64,000 bases of DNA from Jeotgalibaca sp. MA1X17-3. Lineage in GTDB: Bacteria > Bacillota > Bacilli > Lactobacillales > Aerococcaceae. This document shows, piece by piece, positions 1-11,819 of the stretch. A program made the position numbers and the translations under genes. The stretch covers positions 137,501-201,500 of the forward strand of contig NZ_CP090983.1 in NCBI RefSeq assembly GCF_021513155.1, written 5' to 3'. Each line of letters opens with the position of its first letter. The stretch's first letter is position 1. The notes under the pieces were generated by a model. It had not been told where the DNA came from. It made no database searches and saw only the letters and a list, made by a program, of their open reading frames with translations.

Positions 1-37
1 ATCAAAAAAGAAAATTCATCCATTTTTATTCGTATTT

Positions 38-3000
38 TTATTCTTTTACTGTCAGATGTTCATCTGTTGTAGCACTACCGGTTTCTCCAATGCTATATGC
101 ACTTTCTGTACCGGTATGTACTGCTTTAGGTTCCATTTTGCGATAACGAGCCATACCCGTACCTGCTGGAATCGTCTTCCCGATGATAACATTCTCTTTC
201 AGACCTAATAGAGAATCCTTCTTACCACGAAGAGCAGCATCTGTTAGTACACGAGTGGTTTCCTGGAACGAAGCAGCAGACAAGAAGCTATTCGTTTCCA
301 AGGAAGCTTTTGTAATACCTAACAGTACAGGACGTGCCGTTGCAGGAACTTCACCAGCTTTAATACTGGAAGCATTCTGGTTAGTAAAGTCAGCAATATC
401 CAATAAAGTACCTGGAAGGATTTCTGTAGAGCCTGGGTCCATAATACGCACTTTACGAAGCATTTGGCGAACCATTACTTCAATATGCTTGTCTCCAATT
501 TCTACCCCTTGCATACGGTATACTTTTTGTACTTCACGTAATAAGTAGGTTTCAACCGACAACACATCGCGAACACGTAACAGTTCTTTTGGATTGATAG
601 ATCCTTCTGTTAGTGGATCTCCACGATGTACAAAGTCACCTTCTTCAACTTTCATACGACCCGTATACGGTACATTATAAGTACGTGTATCTGTTACCCC
701 TTTAACGGTAACTTCTTTGGAACGCTCTGCTGCATTTTCATCAATCGAAATTACTTCACCAGTAACTTCGGTAATGATTGCTTGTCCTTTCGGATTACGA
801 GCTTCAAATATTTCTTGAATACGAGGAAGTCCTTGTGTAATATCATCACCAGCAACTCCACCAGTATGGAAGGTACGCATCGTCAACTGAGTTCCGGGTT
901 CACCGATGGATTGGGCAGCAATTGTTCCTACTGCTTCTCCAACTTCTACTTCGTTTCCAGTTGCCAAGTTCATACCATAACAATGCTTACATACGCCATG
1001 TTTGGTGTTACAAGTAAAGACAGAACGAATGGTAAGTTCTTCAATTCCAGCGTCAATAATTCTCTTCGAAATATCTTCTGTAATTAAATCATTAAATTCT
1101 GCAATCAGTTCACCAGTTTCTGGATGAACGATTGTTTTCTGTACGTAACGTCCAAGTAGACGCTCTTCTAACGTTTCAATTACTTCGTTTCCTTCACGAA
1201 TCGAACTAATAATCAAACCACGATCTGATCCACAATCATCCTCACGAACAATTACGTCTTGAGCTACGTCAACTAAACGGCGAGTCAAGTAACCAGAGTC
1301 AGCTGTTTTCAGAGCAGTATCGGTCATTCCTTTACGAGCTCCGTGAGTGGAGGAGAACATTTCTAAGACAGTTAATCCTTCACGGAAATTCGAAATAACT
1401 GGAAGTTCCATGATTTTCCCACTTGGAGAAGCCATCAAACCACGCATACCTGCTAACTGAGTAAAGTTAGAGATATTACCACGAGCTCCGGAATCACTCA
1501 TCATATAAATTGGGTTTTCTTGGTCCAATGTAAGCATCAATTCTTTTTGAATTTCATCTTTCGCTTGGTTCCAAGTATTGATTACACTGTTATAACGCTC
1601 ATCATCTGAAATTAAACCACGACGGAACTGTTTTGTAATTCCTTCGACTTGTGTATGAGCTTTATCAATAATAACCTCTTTAGATTGTAATACCAAAATA
1701 TCTGCAATCCCTACTGTAATACCTGAACGAGTTGAGATATGGTAACCCAAATCTTTCATAAGGTCCAACATTCTAGAAGTTTCTGTAACATGGAACTTCT
1801 TGAACACAGCAGCAATGATGTTACCTAGATTTTTCTTCTTAAATGGTCCTACAATTTCTTGGTTTTCGATAAATGCTCTCACATCTGTTCCTGGCTCCAC
1901 AAAGAAGCGATCAGGAGTAGCTTCGTCCAAGTTTTCTTGTGTTGGTTCATTCAAGTATGGGAATTCATCCGGCATAATTTCATTAAAGAGAACTTTCCCT
2001 ACTGTTGTAACTAACAAGGAATTTTTTTGGTTTTCTTTCCAAGGTTTCTTAGGTAATGAGCTTGTATTTAGTGCAATACGAGTGTGTAAGTGTACATAGC
2101 CATTTTGATAAGCCATTTCCACTTCCTCAGGCGTAGAGAAACTCATACCTTCTCCCATTTTTCCTTTTTCTTCCATGGTTAAGTAATAGTTACCCAAGAC
2201 CATATCTTGAGATGGTGTTACAACTGGTTTACCATCTTTCGGATTCAAAATGTTTTGTGCAGCCAACATCAATAAGCGAGCTTCTGCTTGCGCTTCTTCA
2301 CTTAAAGGAACATGGACAGCCATTTGGTCTCCATCAAAGTCGGCATTATAAGCTTCACATACCAATGGATGTAATCTGATTGCTTTTCCTTCTACTAATA
2401 CGGGTTCAAAGGCTTGGATACCCAATCTATGAAGCGTAGGTGCTCGGTTTAGCAAAACAGGGTGTTCACGAATGACATCTTCAAGTACATCCCAAACATC
2501 TTCATCCATTCGATCAATTTTACGTTTCGCATTTTTGATATTTCCAGCTAAATCACGTTGAACTAATTCCTTCATCAAAAATGGTTTAAATAGTTCTAAT
2601 GCCATTTCTTTAGGAAGTCCACATTGGTACATCTTCAAGGAAGGTCCTACTACGATAACGGAACGACCGGAATAGTCAACCCGTTTACCCAGTAAGTTCT
2701 GACGGAAACGTCCTTGTTTTCCTTTCAGCATATGGGATAAAGATTTCAACGGACGATTACCAGGTCCGGTAACAGGGCGTCCACGACGACCGTTATCAAT
2801 TAGAGCATCCACTGCTTCTTGCAGCATCCGCTTTTCATTTTGAACAATGATATTCGGTGCATTTAAATCTAATAAACGTTTCAAACGATTATTACGGTTA
2901 ATAACACGACGATAAAGATCATTCAAATCACTTGTTGCAAAACGTCCACCCTCTAATTGAACCATTGGACGTAAATCTGGTGGGATAATTGGAACAACGT

Positions 3001-3685
3001 CCATAACCATCCACTCTGGTTTGTTTCCTGAAGTACGGAATGCATCCAAGATATCTAAACGACGGATTGCACGTGTACGTTTTTGTCCGGTTGCAGTTTT
3101 CAAAGCTTCTTTTAATTCAGCACATTCTTCTTCTAGCTCCACACGGTTAAGCAACTGTCTGACAGCGTCTGCTCCCATTGCTGCATGGAAACTTTTTCCG
3201 TATTGTGCACGTTTTTCACGGTATTCATTTTCTGTCAGTAATTGTTTTGATTCCAGAGTAGTGTCTCCTGGTTCAATCACAACATAGCTAGCAAAATAAA
3301 TGACTTCTTCCAATGCACGTGGACTCATATCTAATACAAGACCCATACGACTTGGAATCCCTTTGAAATACCACACGTGAGTAACAGGTGCAGCTAATTC
3401 AATGTGTCCCATACGTTCACGACGAACTTTAGAACGGGTAACTTCTACACCACAACGATCACAAACAATTCCTTTGTAGCGAATACCATTGTATTTTCCA
3501 CAAGAACATTTCCAATCTTTTTGAGGTCCAAAAATTCGTTCACAGAATAAACCTTCTTTTTCTGGTTTCAATGTCCGATAGTTAATGGTTTCTGGTTTTT
3601 TTACTTCTCCATAGGACCAGCTACGGATTTTATCAGATGAAGCCAGAGAAATTTGCATTTGATCAAAATTATTTACATCTATCAA
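38..3685 (-). CDS. rpoC: RNA polymerase beta' subunit RpoC
   Basis: Catalytic beta' subunit of RNA polymerase, 1215 residues, the usual Firmicutes length. The N-terminal zinc finger has its cysteines in CSCGKYNG and CDRCG (residues about 60-80). The absolutely conserved Mg-binding motif NADFDGDQM lies near residue 450, and a second zinc-binding region ([13 protein letters not shown]) near residue 895. Translation starts at a TTG codon: the conserved start MIDVNNF is preceded by GGGAGGT about eight bases upstream, and no ATG fits the family N-terminus. It follows rpoB in the same direction after a 127-base gap with no obvious terminator, so it is read as an rpoBC operon. Very high certainty. 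Confidence 0.99.
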   Translation of the reverse strand: MIDVNNFDQMQISLASSDKIRSWSYGEVKKPETINYRTLKPEKEGLFCERIFGPQKDWKCSCGKYNGIRYKGIVCDRCGVEVTRSKVRRERMGHIELAAPVTHVWYFKGIPSRMGLVLDMSPRALEEVIYFASYVVIEPGDTTLESKQLLTENEYREKRAQYGKSFHAAMGADAVRQLLNRVELEEECAELKEALKTATGQKRTRAIRRLDILDAFRTSGNKPEWMVMDVVPIIPPDLRPMVQLEGGRFATSDLNDLYRRVINRNNRLKRLLDLNAPNIIVQNEKRMLQEAVDALIDNGRRGRPVTGPGNRPLKSLSHMLKGKQGRFRQNLLGKRVDYSGRSVIVVGPSLKMYQCGLPKEMALELFKPFLMKELVQRDLAGNIKNAKRKIDRMDEDVWDVLEDVIREHPVLLNRAPTLHRLGIQAFEPVLVEGKAIRLHPLVCEAYNADFDGDQMAVHVPLSEEAQAEARLLMLAAQNILNPKDGKPVVTPSQDMVLGNYYLTMEEKGKMGEGMSFSTPEEVEMAYQNGYVHLHTRIALNTSSLPKKPWKENQKNSLLVTTVGKVLFNEIMPDEFPYLNEPTQENLDEATPDRFFVEPGTDVRAFIENQEIVGPFKKKNLGNIIAAVFKKFHVTETSRMLDLMKDLGYHISTRSGITVGIADILVLQSKEVIIDKAHTQVEGITKQFRRGLISDDERYNSVINTWNQAKDEIQKELMLTLDQENPIYMMSDSGARGNISNFTQLAGMRGLMASPSGKIMELPVISNFREGLTVLEMFSSTHGARKGMTDTALKTADSGYLTRRLVDVAQDVIVREDDCGSDRGLIISSIREGNEVIETLEERLLGRYVQKTIVHPETGELIAEFNDLITEDISKRIIDAGIEELTIRSVFTCNTKHGVCKHCYGMNLATGNEVEVGEAVGTIAAQSIGEPGTQLTMRTFHTGGVAGDDITQGLPRIQEIFEARNPKGQAIITEVTGEVISIDENAAERSKEVTVKGVTDTRTYNVPYTGRMKVEEGDFVHRGDPLTEGSINPKELLRVRDVLSVETYLLREVQKVYRMQGVEIGDKHIEVMVRQMLRKVRIMDPGSTEILPGTLLDIADFTNQNASSIKAGEVPATARPVLLGITKASLETNSFLSAASFQETTRVLTDAALRGKKDSLLGLKENVIIGKTIPAGTGMARYRKMEPKAVHTGTESAYSIGETGSATTDEHLTVKE

Positions 3686-3812
3686 GGGGCTTACCTCCCT
3701 TTTATTGTCGAGCTGCCCAATATGCTCTTCAACTTTTCATCTTCATCACAAAGCGAATGTAGGAGAAGGATTAAGGGTTGCCCACTCATCCTTCTTCTAT
3801 ACCCACAAATTA

Positions 3813-6800
3813 CTATTCTTTATTTTTCATCGATTCGGTTTGTTTATTCAAGCGTTCGAAGTTTACTACCTCATCTTCTTCATCCATATCTCGCAATTCG
3901 ATCTCTTGATCTTGTGCATCGAGAACCTTCATATCTAGACCCAAAGCTTGCAGCTCTTTCACTAATACACGGAAAGATTCTGGCACACCTGGACGAGGAA
4001 TTGGTTCACCCTTCACAATTGCTTCGTATGTTTTCACACGACCGACTACATCATCGGATTTGTATGTCAAGATTTCTTGTAATGTATAGGCAGCTCCATA
4101 AGCTTCTAGAGCCCACACTTCCATTTCCCCGAAACGTTGTCCACCGAATTGTGCTTTTCCTCCAAGTGGTTGTTGGGTAACAAGAGAGTACGGTCCAGTA
4201 GAACGAGCATGCAGCTTGTCATCTACCATGTGGGAGAGTTTCAAGTAATACATAATTCCTACTGAAATACGATTGTCGAAAGGTTCACCAGAACGTCCAT
4301 CATAAAGGACTGTCTTAGCGTCTTTCGCCATTCCAGCTTCTGCAACCGTTCCCCATACGTCTTCTTCATTCGCTCCATCAAATACTGGTGTTGCGATATA
4401 AATTCCGAGTTCACGAGCAGCCATACCTAGATGTAATTCTAGTACTTGTCCAATATTCATACGGGATGGAACCCCTAAAGGATTCAACATGATATCAATT
4501 GGAGTACCATCTGGCAGATAAGGCATATCCTCTTCCGGCATAATACGGGATACTACCCCTTTATTTCCGTGACGACCAGCCATCTTATCGCCTTCGTTAA
4601 TTTTACGTTTTTGAACAATATACACTCGTACTAATAAATTCACTCCTGGAGAAAGTTCATCTCCTGCTTCACGAGTAAACATTTTCACATCATGAACAAT
4701 TCCTCCGCCACCGTGTGGTACACGTAAGGAAGTATCACGAACTTCACGAGCTTTTTCTCCGAAAATAGCATGTAAGAGACGTTCTTCTGCGGAAAGTTCT
4801 GTCACACCTTTAGGAGTAACTTTACCAACCAAAATATCTCCATCTTTTACTTCAGCACCCACACGGATGATTCCTCTGTCATCTAGATCTTTCAAAGCAT
4901 CTTCTCCGACGTTTGGAATTTCACGAGTAATTTCTTCAGGTCCTAATTTAGTATCACGAGCTTCTGATTCATATTCTTCAATATGAATCGACGTATAAAC
5001 ATCATCTTTTACAAGACGTTCGTTCATAATAACCGCATCTTCATAGTTGTACCCTTCCCAAGTCATAAAGGCAACCAGGATATTTTGACCTAAAGCCAAT
5101 TCTCCTTTTTCCATAGATGGGCCATCTGCTAGAGTATCTCCTACTTCAGCATGGTCACCAACATTAACGATTGGACGTTGGTTGTAACAAGTACCTGAGT
5201 TTGATCGTTGGAATTTAGTAAGAGCATATTTATCTAATGTGCCATCTTCTTGACGAATGCGGATTTGATCAGCATCCACATACTCTACTATACCTTCGTT
5301 TGCGCATAGAAGTGCTGCTCCTGAGTCATGAGCGGCTTTGTATTCCATACCTGTACCGATTAGTGGAGCTTGTGGATTAATCAATGGAACGGCTTGACGC
5401 TGCATGTTTGCACCCATCAAAGCACGGTTGGAGTCATCATTTTCTAAGAAAGGAATACATGCTGTCGCTACAGCAACTACTTGCTTAGGTGATACATCCA
5501 TATAATCCACACGATTAATAGAAACTTCTAGGTTGTCATGTATGTAACGAGCCATTACAATATCGTTCGCAAAGCTTCCATCTTCATTTAGAACGGAGTT
5601 TGCTTGAGCAACCACAAAATTATCTTCTTCATCAGCAGTCAAGTAATCAATTTTATCGGTTACTTTATGTGTGTTCCAGTCTACGCGTCTATAAGGAGTT
5701 TCAATGAAACCATACTCATTTATTTTCGCATAACTAGATAAACTGTTAATTAGACCAATGTTAGGTCCTTCAGGTGTCTCAATTGGACACATTCGGCCAT
5801 AGTGAGAGTAGTGAACGTCACGAACTTCATATCCGGCACGATCACGAGTTAAACCACCAGGTCCTAATGCAGATAGACGACGTTTATGAGTTAACTCACC
5901 CAATGGGTTTGTTTGGTCCATAAACTGTGATAACTGAGAACTACCAAAGAATTCTTTAATAGAAGCGACAACCGGGCGAATGTTAATCAATTGTTGTGGT
6001 GTAATTGTAGAAACATCTTGAATAGACATTCTTTCACGTACAACACGTTCCATACGGGATAAACCAATACGGAATTGATTTTGCAATAATTCACCAACAG
6101 AGCGGATTCGACGATTTCCTAAATGGTCGATATCATCGGTGTTGCCTAGTCCTTCATATAGATTCAAGAAGTAATTGATTGCTGAAAAGACGTCAGCAGT
6201 CGTTAAGTGTTTAATTTCAGAATCTACATTTGAATTCCCAATAATATTAACTTCTTTTTCAGGATTAACTTTAGAATATACTTTAACAACTTGAACATGA
6301 ACCGGATCAGCTACTACACCGTCTTCAGATGGCTCTAAAATAACTTCGTTCAAACCATTATCTAAGTATGGTGCTAATTTATCCATCACATTGCGGTCCA
6401 ACTCTGTTCCTTTTTCAGCAAGTACTTCACCCGTTTCAGGATCAACAAGTGTTTCTGCTAAAATTTGATTATAAAGACGGACTTTCATATTCAATTTCTT
6501 ATTTAATTTGTAACGACCTACTGGTGCTAAGTCATATCTTCTTGGATCGAAGAAACGAGCATATAGTAGGTTACGAGAACTTTCAGCTGTTTTCGGCTCA
6601 CCTGGACGCAGTCTTTCATAAACATCTTTCAATGCTTCTTCTGCTCTAGAATCGGATGAATTTTTATGTACATCTTTTTCCATTGTCAATTTCAAGCTAT
6701 CGTTATCACCAAAAATCTCTAAGATTTGATCGTCTGAACCAAAGCCCAATGCACGAATCAAAACAGTCAAAGGAATTTTTCTTGTGCGGTCAATTCTCAC

Positions 6801-7343
6801 ATAAGAGATATCTTTCGCATCTGTTTCATACTCCATCCATGCTCCTCGGTTCGGAATCATGGTATTACCAAAACTTTCTTTTCCGTTTTTATCTACCTTA
6901 TTGTGGTAGTAAACACCTGGAGAACGTACGAGTTGAGATACGATCACTCGTTCTGCTCCGTTGATAATGAAAGTTCCCATATCCGTCATCAAAGGGAAAT
7001 CCCCAAAGAATACTTCTTGGTCTTTAATCTCGCCGGTTTCTTTATTAAAAAGACGCAGTTTTACATAAATAGGTGCGGAGTAGTTAGCATCGTGCTGACG
7101 TGCTTCAGCAACTGTGTATTTGGCCTCTTGCAATTCGTAATCTAAAAATTCTAGTGCCAAGTTTCCTGTGTGATCTTCAATTGGAGAAAGATCCGCAAGC
7201 ATTTCCTTTAGTCCTGTTTCCAAGAACCATTTATAGGAATCGATTTGAAGCTCGATCAGGTTAGGAAGTTCCAAAACTTCACTGATACGTGAATAGCTTC
7301 TGCGGGTCCGTTGTTTCCCATATTTTACATTGTGTCCTAACAA
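3813..7343 (-). CDS. rpoB: RNA polymerase beta subunit RpoB
   Basis: Beta subunit of RNA polymerase, about 1176 residues, with all conserved regions including the rifampicin region ([23 protein letters not shown]) and the C-terminal [24 protein letters not shown] segment in shortened form of the family. Start choice: the open frame reaches a GTG at 7352, but the ribosome binding site GAGGGGTG overlaps that GTG. The TTG at 7343 is spaced properly from it and gives [10 protein letters not shown], matching the family N-terminus MAGHLVKYGK. I therefore prefer TTG 7343. It has its own promoter upstream (7580-7608) in addition to possible read-through from rplJL. The C-terminal tail is acidic (DMDEEDEV), as usual in Lactobacillales. 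Confidence 0.98.
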   Translation of the reverse strand: MLGHNVKYGKQRTRRSYSRISEVLELPNLIELQIDSYKWFLETGLKEMLADLSPIEDHTGNLALEFLDYELQEAKYTVAEARQHDANYSAPIYVKLRLFNKETGEIKDQEVFFGDFPLMTDMGTFIINGAERVIVSQLVRSPGVYYHNKVDKNGKESFGNTMIPNRGAWMEYETDAKDISYVRIDRTRKIPLTVLIRALGFGSDDQILEIFGDNDSLKLTMEKDVHKNSSDSRAEEALKDVYERLRPGEPKTAESSRNLLYARFFDPRRYDLAPVGRYKLNKKLNMKVRLYNQILAETLVDPETGEVLAEKGTELDRNVMDKLAPYLDNGLNEVILEPSEDGVVADPVHVQVVKVYSKVNPEKEVNIIGNSNVDSEIKHLTTADVFSAINYFLNLYEGLGNTDDIDHLGNRRIRSVGELLQNQFRIGLSRMERVVRERMSIQDVSTITPQQLINIRPVVASIKEFFGSSQLSQFMDQTNPLGELTHKRRLSALGPGGLTRDRAGYEVRDVHYSHYGRMCPIETPEGPNIGLINSLSSYAKINEYGFIETPYRRVDWNTHKVTDKIDYLTADEEDNFVVAQANSVLNEDGSFANDIVMARYIHDNLEVSINRVDYMDVSPKQVVAVATACIPFLENDDSNRALMGANMQRQAVPLINPQAPLIGTGMEYKAAHDSGAALLCANEGIVEYVDADQIRIRQEDGTLDKYALTKFQRSNSGTCYNQRPIVNVGDHAEVGDTLADGPSMEKGELALGQNILVAFMTWEGYNYEDAVIMNERLVKDDVYTSIHIEEYESEARDTKLGPEEITREIPNVGEDALKDLDDRGIIRVGAEVKDGDILVGKVTPKGVTELSAEERLLHAIFGEKAREVRDTSLRVPHGGGGIVHDVKMFTREAGDELSPGVNLLVRVYIVQKRKINEGDKMAGRHGNKGVVSRIMPEEDMPYLPDGTPIDIMLNPLGVPSRMNIGQVLELHLGMAARELGIYIATPVFDGANEEDVWGTVAEAGMAKDAKTVLYDGRSGEPFDNRISVGIMYYLKLSHMVDDKLHARSTGPYSLVTQQPLGGKAQFGGQRFGEMEVWALEAYGAAYTLQEILTYKSDDVVGRVKTYEAIVKGEPIPRPGVPESFRVLVKELQALGLDMKVLDAQDQEIELRDMDEEDEVVNFERLNKQTESMKNKE

Positions 7344-7579
7344 CTTCTTCACCCCTCATAATTGTTATACAATAGACATTTCTAAATATTACATTCATGT
7401 TACAATTGTTAAGAAAAGGTAACAAATCGTTTTTTTACCTGTTTTTTGGCAAAAAAAAACCAAAAGATCTCTGTAATTTCTTGAAAAATCACTCTGTCTT
7501 TTGTATTTGTCTAGGAATATTGATTGGACAATATTTCAATCACATTCCTTATCTATCTATTGTATCTACAGTACTATAT

Positions 7580-7608
7580 ATATTACATCTTTAAATTCGA
7601 TAAGTCAA
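7580..7608 (-). promoter_or_regulatory. sigma-A promoter for rpoBC
   Basis: On the minus strand TTGACT, 17 bases, TAATAT: a near-consensus vegetative promoter. It lies directly after the end of the methyltransferase gene and about 230 bases upstream of rpoB, so the leader of rpoB is long (about 230 nt) and has no gene in it. The leader contains an A/T-rich stretch with nine consecutive T on the message strand but no convincing terminator. Confidence 0.7.
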
Positions 7609-7617
7609 TAGAAATCA

Positions 7618-8225
7618 TCATTCTTTTATGCTTCGGATAATCCAATACCCTTTATCTTTTATAACTACTTCTACATTGCCAAATATTTCTTCCATTTTTT
7701 CTCAGCACTTGGAGCGCCTTGCTTCTTCTGGATCACAGTTGTAAGTGTTCCATTTTCACCAAGATGATCATAAGCTTCACTAAGAATTTGATGAACCGTC
7801 TGTTTCCCAGCACGGATTGGCGGATTCGTTACAATTGCTGCATAACGTTTTTCCTTGGCTATATTCTCATATATAGAGGAAAGAAATATTCTAACATTTG
7901 AAATACGATTAGCTTTTGCATTTCGTTTAGCTAAGTCTAGTGCACGTTGATTCACATCCACCATTTCAACCGTTTGTTCTGGAAAAGCCGCTGCAAGCGA
8001 AATTCCGATTGGGCCATACCCACATCCCATATCTAATATATCACCAGTAATTCCTTTAGGCATTTCAAAGGTTTCAATCAAAAGACGCGAGCCAAAGTCC
8101 ACTGTGTTTTTTGAAAAGACACCTGAATCAGCAGTAAAGCGAAACTCTTTATCACGGAGATGAAAATCCCACGTTTGCTCATCACTTTTTGTAGAGGGTT
8201 TTCCTGTAAAATAATGTTCGGTCAT
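7618..8225 (-). pseudogene. YbxB/RsmC-like class I methyltransferase, one-base frameshift near the 3' end
   Basis: SAM-dependent methyltransferase of the RsmC/YbxB family (probable RNA guanine-N2 methylation), in its usual place between rplL and rpoB. Visible motifs are the SAM loop DMGCGYGPIGI (about residue 67) and the catalytic NPPIRAGK (about residue 134). The open frame from 8225 stops at 7671 after 184 residues with a nonsense tail. If one T is added to the run of six at 7695-7700, the frame continues as MEEIFGNVEVVIKDKGYW and ends at 7618, the normal family C-terminus. All functional motifs lie before the break. It is either a sequencing error or a recent loss of the last 20 residues; I favour error because four other genes here show the same one-base defect. 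Confidence 0.85.
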
Positions 8226-8257
8226 CCTACTCTCTTCCCTTCTTCACATTTTAATAA

Positions 8258-8305
8258 AATGAATAGGAAAGGCTGGAACAAATGTCCCAGCCTTTCCTAT
8301 TCATT
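8258..8305 (-). terminator. rho-independent terminator after rplL
   Basis: A long perfect stem, AATGAATAGGAAAGGCTGG against CCAGCCTTTCCTATTCATT with a short loop, followed on the minus strand by TTTTATT. It ends the rplJ-rplL transcript and separates it from the methyltransferase. Confidence 0.85.
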
Positions 8306-8320
8306 ATTTTAAATGTAGAA

Positions 8321-8689
8321 TTATTTCAATTCTACAGATGCGCCTACTTCTTCCAATTTCTCTTTCAAAGCGTCTGCATCTTCTTTAGATAGATCTTCTT
8401 TAACTGCTGCAGGTGCACTGTCAACTAATGCTTTAGCTTCTTTCAAGCCAAGACCAGTTGCTTCACGTACTGCTTTGATAACTTTAATCTTAGAATCTCC
8501 AGCTGCTACCAATTGAACAGTAAACTCTGTCTGTTCTTCTTCTGCTGCTACTCCAGCTCCGCCAGCTGCTGCTACAGGTGCAGCTGCAGTTACGCCAAAT
8601 TCTTCTTCGATAGCTTTTACAAGGTCGTTCAATTCTAGTACTGATGCTTCTTTAACGTCAGCGATAATTTGTTCAATATTCAATGCCAT
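8321..8689 (-). CDS. rplL: 50S ribosomal protein L7/L12
   Basis: Stalk protein of the large ribosomal subunit that recruits translation GTPases; 122 residues, the normal size. It has an N-terminal dimerisation helix ([14 protein letters not shown]), an Ala-rich hinge ([12 protein letters not shown], about 35-47) and a C-terminal domain with the conserved [15 protein letters not shown]. It follows rplJ by 85 bases with a good AGGAGG-like site, and a strong terminator lies downstream. Expected to be expressed in several-fold excess over L10. Confidence 0.98.
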   Translation of the reverse strand: MALNIEQIIADVKEASVLELNDLVKAIEEEFGVTAAAPVAAAGGAGVAAEEEQTEFTVQLVAAGDSKIKVIKAVREATGLGLKEAKALVDSAPAAVKEDLSKEDADALKEKLEEVGASVELK

Positions 8690-8774
8690 TATATGTTCCT
8701 CCGTTTTTATATGTTTTTTTGTGGGAGTTCATGCCGCAAAGCAGACCCCCGTCAACTTGTTAGACAAATTGAAA

Positions 8775-9275
8775 TTATGCAGCTTCACCTTTTTGTTCGG
8801 ATACAGCTTTAATAGCCAACGCAACGTTGCGCACTGGTGCTTGCAATACTGAAAGCAACATAGATAGTAATCCATCTCGGTTTGGTAGAGTTGCAAGTGC
8901 TTCAACTTCTTCTTTTGAAGCAACTTTCCCTTCAATTACGCCGCCTTTGATTTCTAGCTTGCTAGCAGTTTTTGCAAATTCAGCAATAATTTTTGCTGGA
9001 GCAACCACTTCCTCTGTACTAAATGCTACAGCGGTAGGTCCTTTGAACATATCGTCCATTCCTTCAAGACCTGCAGCAACAGCAGCACGAGAAATTACAG
9101 AGTTTTTCAACACTTTAATTTCTATACCAGCATCACGCAATTGTTTTCTTAATTCTGTAACTTCTAAAACAGTAAGTCCTAGATAGTCTACAACGACAAC
9201 AGCAGCAGATTCTTGCAATTTTGCAGTGGCAATTTCTACTAATTCTTGTTTCTTAGCAATAGCAGCTTCGCTCAT
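8775..9275 (-). CDS. rplJ: 50S ribosomal protein L10
   Basis: Stalk base protein that binds 23S rRNA and L7/L12 dimers, 166 residues. The reading frame extends to 9293, but the GGAGGTG site is correctly spaced for the ATG at 9275, giving [14 protein letters not shown], the standard family N-terminus. The C-terminal helical region ([23 protein letters not shown]) binds L7/L12. It is preceded by its autoregulatory L10 leader and an internal promoter, so rplJL can be transcribed apart from rplKA. Confidence 0.97.
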   Translation of the reverse strand: MSEAAIAKKQELVEIATAKLQESAAVVVVDYLGLTVLEVTELRKQLRDAGIEIKVLKNSVISRAAVAAGLEGMDDMFKGPTAVAFSTEEVVAPAKIIAEFAKTASKLEIKGGVIEGKVASKEEVEALATLPNRDGLLSMLLSVLQAPVRNVALAIKAVSEQKGEAA

Positions 9276-9319
9276 CTTATCTTTCACCTCCAAAAATTTT
9301 GAATAGAATTTTCTGTTTT

Positions 9320-9356
9320 AAAAAACAAAAAACTCTATGTCACCTAGACATAGAGG
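9320..9356 (-). terminator. attenuator terminator in the rplJ leader
   Basis: On the minus strand CTCTATGT-loop-ACATAGAG followed by a T-rich tail (TTTTTTGTTTTTT). It lies between the L10 leader structure and the rplJ start, where the leader would decide between termination and read-through. Confidence 0.7.
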
Positions 9357-9440
9357 ATCCGTTCGTTCATCAACTGGATTCTTCCTCGGCAGGTTATTAA
9401 GACTTGCGTCCCCTGCTGTCTTCGGTAAGACATATATTAA
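9345..9440 (-). ncRNA. L10 (rplJL) autoregulatory leader
   Basis: The message between the promoter at 9449-9477 and rplJ contains the recognisable L10 leader core, including ACCGAAGACAGCAGGGG and CCTGCCGAGG on the minus strand. In the family the L10/L12 complex binds this RNA and represses its own operon; here it is followed by an intrinsic terminator. Boundaries are approximate. Confidence 0.75.
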
Positions 9441-9448
9441 CCTAGATG

Positions 9449-9477
9449 ATTATAACAGTACTAATCATCTAGGTCAA
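9449..9477 (-). promoter_or_regulatory. internal promoter for rplJL
   Basis: TTGACC, 17 bases, TATAAT on the minus strand, in the gap between rplA and the L10 leader. The same bases form a hairpin (CCTAGATGATTA paired with TAATCATCTAGG), so the DNA may double as a weak end or processing structure for the rplKA message. Confidence 0.75.
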
Positions 9478-9485
9478 CTTTATTT

Positions 9486-10175
9486 TTATATTGTACTTGG
9501 GTCTACTTTAACACCAGGACCAAATGTAGTTGTTACACTTAGGTTTTTGATGTATTGGCCTTTAGAAGTTGCTGGTTTCACACGCATAATCGTTTCTTGA
9601 ATTGTGCGGAAATTTTCCATCAACTTTTCATTTTCAAAAGATACTTTTCCGATTGGAACATGAATGTTTCCAGCTTTATCAGCACGGTAGGTAACTTTAC
9701 CTGCTTTAATTTCTTCAACCGCTTTTGTTACATCCATAGTAACGGTTCCGGTTTTAGGGTTAGGCATCAAGCCTTTAGGTCCTAGAACACGTCCCAAACG
9801 TCCTACTTCTCCCATCATATCAGGGGTAGCAACAACAACGTCAAAATCAAACCAGCCGCCTTGGATTTTTTGAGCTAATTCTGCATCGCCCACATAGTCT
9901 GCACCTGCAGCCTCTGCTTCTTTAGCTTTTTCGCCTTTAGCAAATACCAAAACAGTTTGTGTTTTACCAGTACCGTTCGGCAGTACAACTGCTCCGCGGA
10001 TTTGTTGATCATTTTTACGAGTGTCGATTCCTAAACGGTAAGCAACTTCAATAGTTGCATCAAATTTAGCATAATCAATTTCTTTTACCAACGCTACAGC
10101 TTCTTCAGCAGTGTATGCTTTAAGAGCTTCTACTTTTTCTACCGCAGCTAGGTATTGTTTAGTTTTTTTAGCCAT
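9486..10175 (-). CDS. rplA: 50S ribosomal protein L1
   Basis: L1 stalk protein of the large subunit, 229 residues, normal length, with the conserved segments [17 protein letters not shown] and [15 protein letters not shown]. It is directly downstream of rplK with a 126-base gap carrying a good ribosome binding site (AAGGAGG). L1 usually also represses its own operon by binding the message. Confidence 0.98.
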   Translation of the reverse strand: MAKKTKQYLAAVEKVEALKAYTAEEAVALVKEIDYAKFDATIEVAYRLGIDTRKNDQQIRGAVVLPNGTGKTQTVLVFAKGEKAKEAEAAGADYVGDAELAQKIQGGWFDFDVVVATPDMMGEVGRLGRVLGPKGLMPNPKTGTVTMDVTKAVEEIKAGKVTYRADKAGNIHVPIGKVSFENEKLMENFRTIQETIMRVKPATSKGQYIKNLSVTTTFGPGVKVDPSTI

Positions 10176-10301
10176 AATTTTTCCTCCTTGATTGTGGTTT
10201 TAACGGATTTACCTCCCACTTGCAGCCCTTCTCTTTTACAAGAGTAATTGATTTCAAATCCCTTTAAAATCATTGTGCTGTGTGAGAAGCTGCCAACTTC
10301 A

Positions 10302-10727
10302 TTAGTCTTTAACGGTGATACCCATTGAGCGGGCAGTACCTTCGACCATACGCATAGCAGCTTCTACGTCTGCTGCATTCAAGTCTTGCATTTTTGTTTC
10401 AGCAATTTCTTTTACTTGTTCACTAGTTACTGAACCTACAGTTTTTTTGTTAGGTTCTCCGGATGCTTTATCCAAACCAGCAGCTTTTTTCAATAAAACT
10501 GGCGCTGGAGGAGTTTTAGTAATGAATGTGAAAGAACGATCTTCATATACACTGATTACTACTGGAATAATCATACCATTTTGGTCTTGTGTACGAGCAT
10601 TGAATTCTTTACAGAATCCCATGATGTTAACTTGTGCTTGACCTAAAGCTGGACCTACTGGCGGCGCAGGAGATGCTTTACCTGCAGGAATTTGCAATTT
10701 TACAACTTTTACAACTTTTTTAGCCAC
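10302..10727 (-). CDS. rplK: 50S ribosomal protein L11
   Basis: L11, 141 residues, at the GTPase-associated centre of the ribosome and needed for RelA activation. The N-terminal proline-rich motif [18 protein letters not shown] is intact. It starts with GTG (GTG GCT AAA) preceded by AAGGAGG at good spacing. First gene of the rplKA unit, with its own promoter about 90 bases upstream. Confidence 0.98.
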   Translation of the reverse strand: MAKKVVKVVKLQIPAGKASPAPPVGPALGQAQVNIMGFCKEFNARTQDQNGMIIPVVISVYEDRSFTFITKTPPAPVLLKKAAGLDKASGEPNKKTVGSVTSEQVKEIAETKMQDLNAADVEAAMRMVEGTARSMGITVKD

Positions 10728-10818
10728 GAGACATACCTCCTTGATTGTTCGTGATGTGGTTTAATGGGGTTAAGATTTCCCCTCCCACTCCCTTACGTGC
10801 GTTCAAACGCACTGATAT

Positions 10819-10847
10819 ATTCTATCAGACTTCTTTAGATAACGCAA
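10819..10847 (-). promoter_or_regulatory. promoter for rplKA
   Basis: TTGCGT, 17 bases, TAGAAT on the minus strand. It lies downstream of nusG and upstream of rplK; the short leader contains a GTGCGTTTGAACGCAC hairpin. Confidence 0.65.
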
Positions 10848-10918
10848 GAATATATTATTTTTTATTTTTCATAAAAATAAGGAACTCCTTATGGAGGCTA
10901 GTTTATTTTTAAATTTTA

Positions 10919-11467
10919 TTAGGCTTTATCTACTTGTTCATATTCTAATTCAGCTACTGTTTCGCGTCCAAACATTTCGATTAACACTTTCAACTTGCCT
11001 TTTTCACTATCGACTTCCTCTACTACACCAGACAAGCCATCAAAAGCTCCTTCTGTAATCGTAACTGGTTCGCCCTTTTCAAATTCGATTTCACGGACTT
11101 TCGTGCTCATTCCCATCCGTTTCAAAATCACATCTATTTCTTCTTGCATCAACGGAGCAGGCTTGCTTCCAGCACCATGCGAACCAACGAATCCTGTAAC
11201 TCCTGGTGTATTTCGTACAATATACCAAGCTTCATCGGACATATTCATTTCAACTAAGACATATCCTGGAAAAGTTTTTTGTATTTTTACTTTTTCTTTT
11301 CCATCTTTCATTTCTACTTCTTCCTCTTCGGGAACAACTACACGAAAAATATGGTCTCCCATGTTCATGCTTTGTGCACGGGACTCGATATTCATTCTTA
11401 CTTTATTTTCATATCCAGAATATGTGTGCAAAACGTACCACTGTTTTTCAAATTCTACTGTTTCCAT
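10919..11467 (-). CDS. nusG: transcription elongation/antitermination factor NusG
   Basis: NusG binds RNA polymerase through its N-terminal NGN domain (WYVLHTYSGYENKV, about residues 9-22) and has a C-terminal KOW domain (EGAFDGLSGVVEEVD). The frame is open to 11503, but the start at 11467 (METVEFEKQWYVL) matches the family and is preceded by the purine-rich AGAGAGAAGTG; the upstream ATG has no ribosome binding site. 182 residues. It is separated from secE by a hairpin with a T tail, which is unusual because secE-nusG are normally read together. Confidence 0.97.
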   Translation of the reverse strand: METVEFEKQWYVLHTYSGYENKVRMNIESRAQSMNMGDHIFRVVVPEEEEVEMKDGKEKVKIQKTFPGYVLVEMNMSDEAWYIVRNTPGVTGFVGSHGAGSKPAPLMQEEIDVILKRMGMSTKVREIEFEKGEPVTITEGAFDGLSGVVEEVDSEKGKLKVLIEMFGRETVAELEYEQVDKA

Positions 11468-11530
11468 TTTTTCACTTCTCTCTTTTTCTTCTATTTCTTT
11501 CATTTCTTAATTCTTCATTTTTCAGTATAT

Positions 11531-11560
11531 AAAAAAACCTTTCGATGAGGAAAGGTTTTT
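11531..11560 (-). terminator. intrinsic terminator or attenuator between secE and nusG
   Basis: On the minus strand AAAAACCTTTC-loop-GAAAGGTTTTTTT, a GC-containing stem with a run of seven T. It could end the rpmG-secE transcript or act as an attenuator in the nusG leader, since an extended -10 promoter lies just upstream. Confidence 0.7.
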
Positions 11561-11572
11561 CTTTGCGTGTTT

Positions 11573-11581
11573 ATTATACCA
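11573..11581 (-). promoter_or_regulatory. candidate extended -10 promoter for nusG
   Basis: TGGTATAAT on the minus strand has the TGn extension plus a perfect -10, with no good -35. Initiation here would place the hairpin at 11531-11560 almost at the start of the RNA. Confidence 0.45.
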
Positions 11582-11617
11582 AAACAGATGACATTTTACC
11601 ATATCCCCCGTTACTTA

Positions 11618-11788
11618 TCAGAGAATAAACAGATTTAATAATTCGCTAACACCAAAGTCCACTACTGCAAAAAATACGGAGAATAAAAAGACCGTCACAA
11701 CTACTGTACTAATGTATTTCGTCAATTCCTTACCAGTAGGCCAGGTAACTTGTTTCATTTCATCGACTACACTTTTCAAAAACTTCAT
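11618..11788 (-). CDS. secE: protein translocase subunit SecE
   Basis: Short SecE, 56 residues, an essential membrane part of the SecYEG channel. Seen: an amphipathic start MKFLKSVVDEMKQVTWPTGKEL with the family signature VTWPT, then one membrane helix (VVVTVFLFSVFFAVVDFGV). Typical Gram-positive length with a single transmembrane segment. It is preceded by AAAGAGGTGC and lies directly after rpmG in the usual order. Confidence 0.96.
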   Translation of the reverse strand: MKFLKSVVDEMKQVTWPTGKELTKYISTVVVTVFLFSVFFAVVDFGVSELLNLFIL

Positions 11789-11819
11789 AAAGCACCTCTT
11801 TCTTGCTTTCTTTGTCTCA

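Noticed and set aside
183..548. Plus-strand reading frames inside rpoC, rpoB and other conserved genes
   Set aside because: They have no ribosome binding sites and lie opposite conserved coding sequence; shadows of the real genes.
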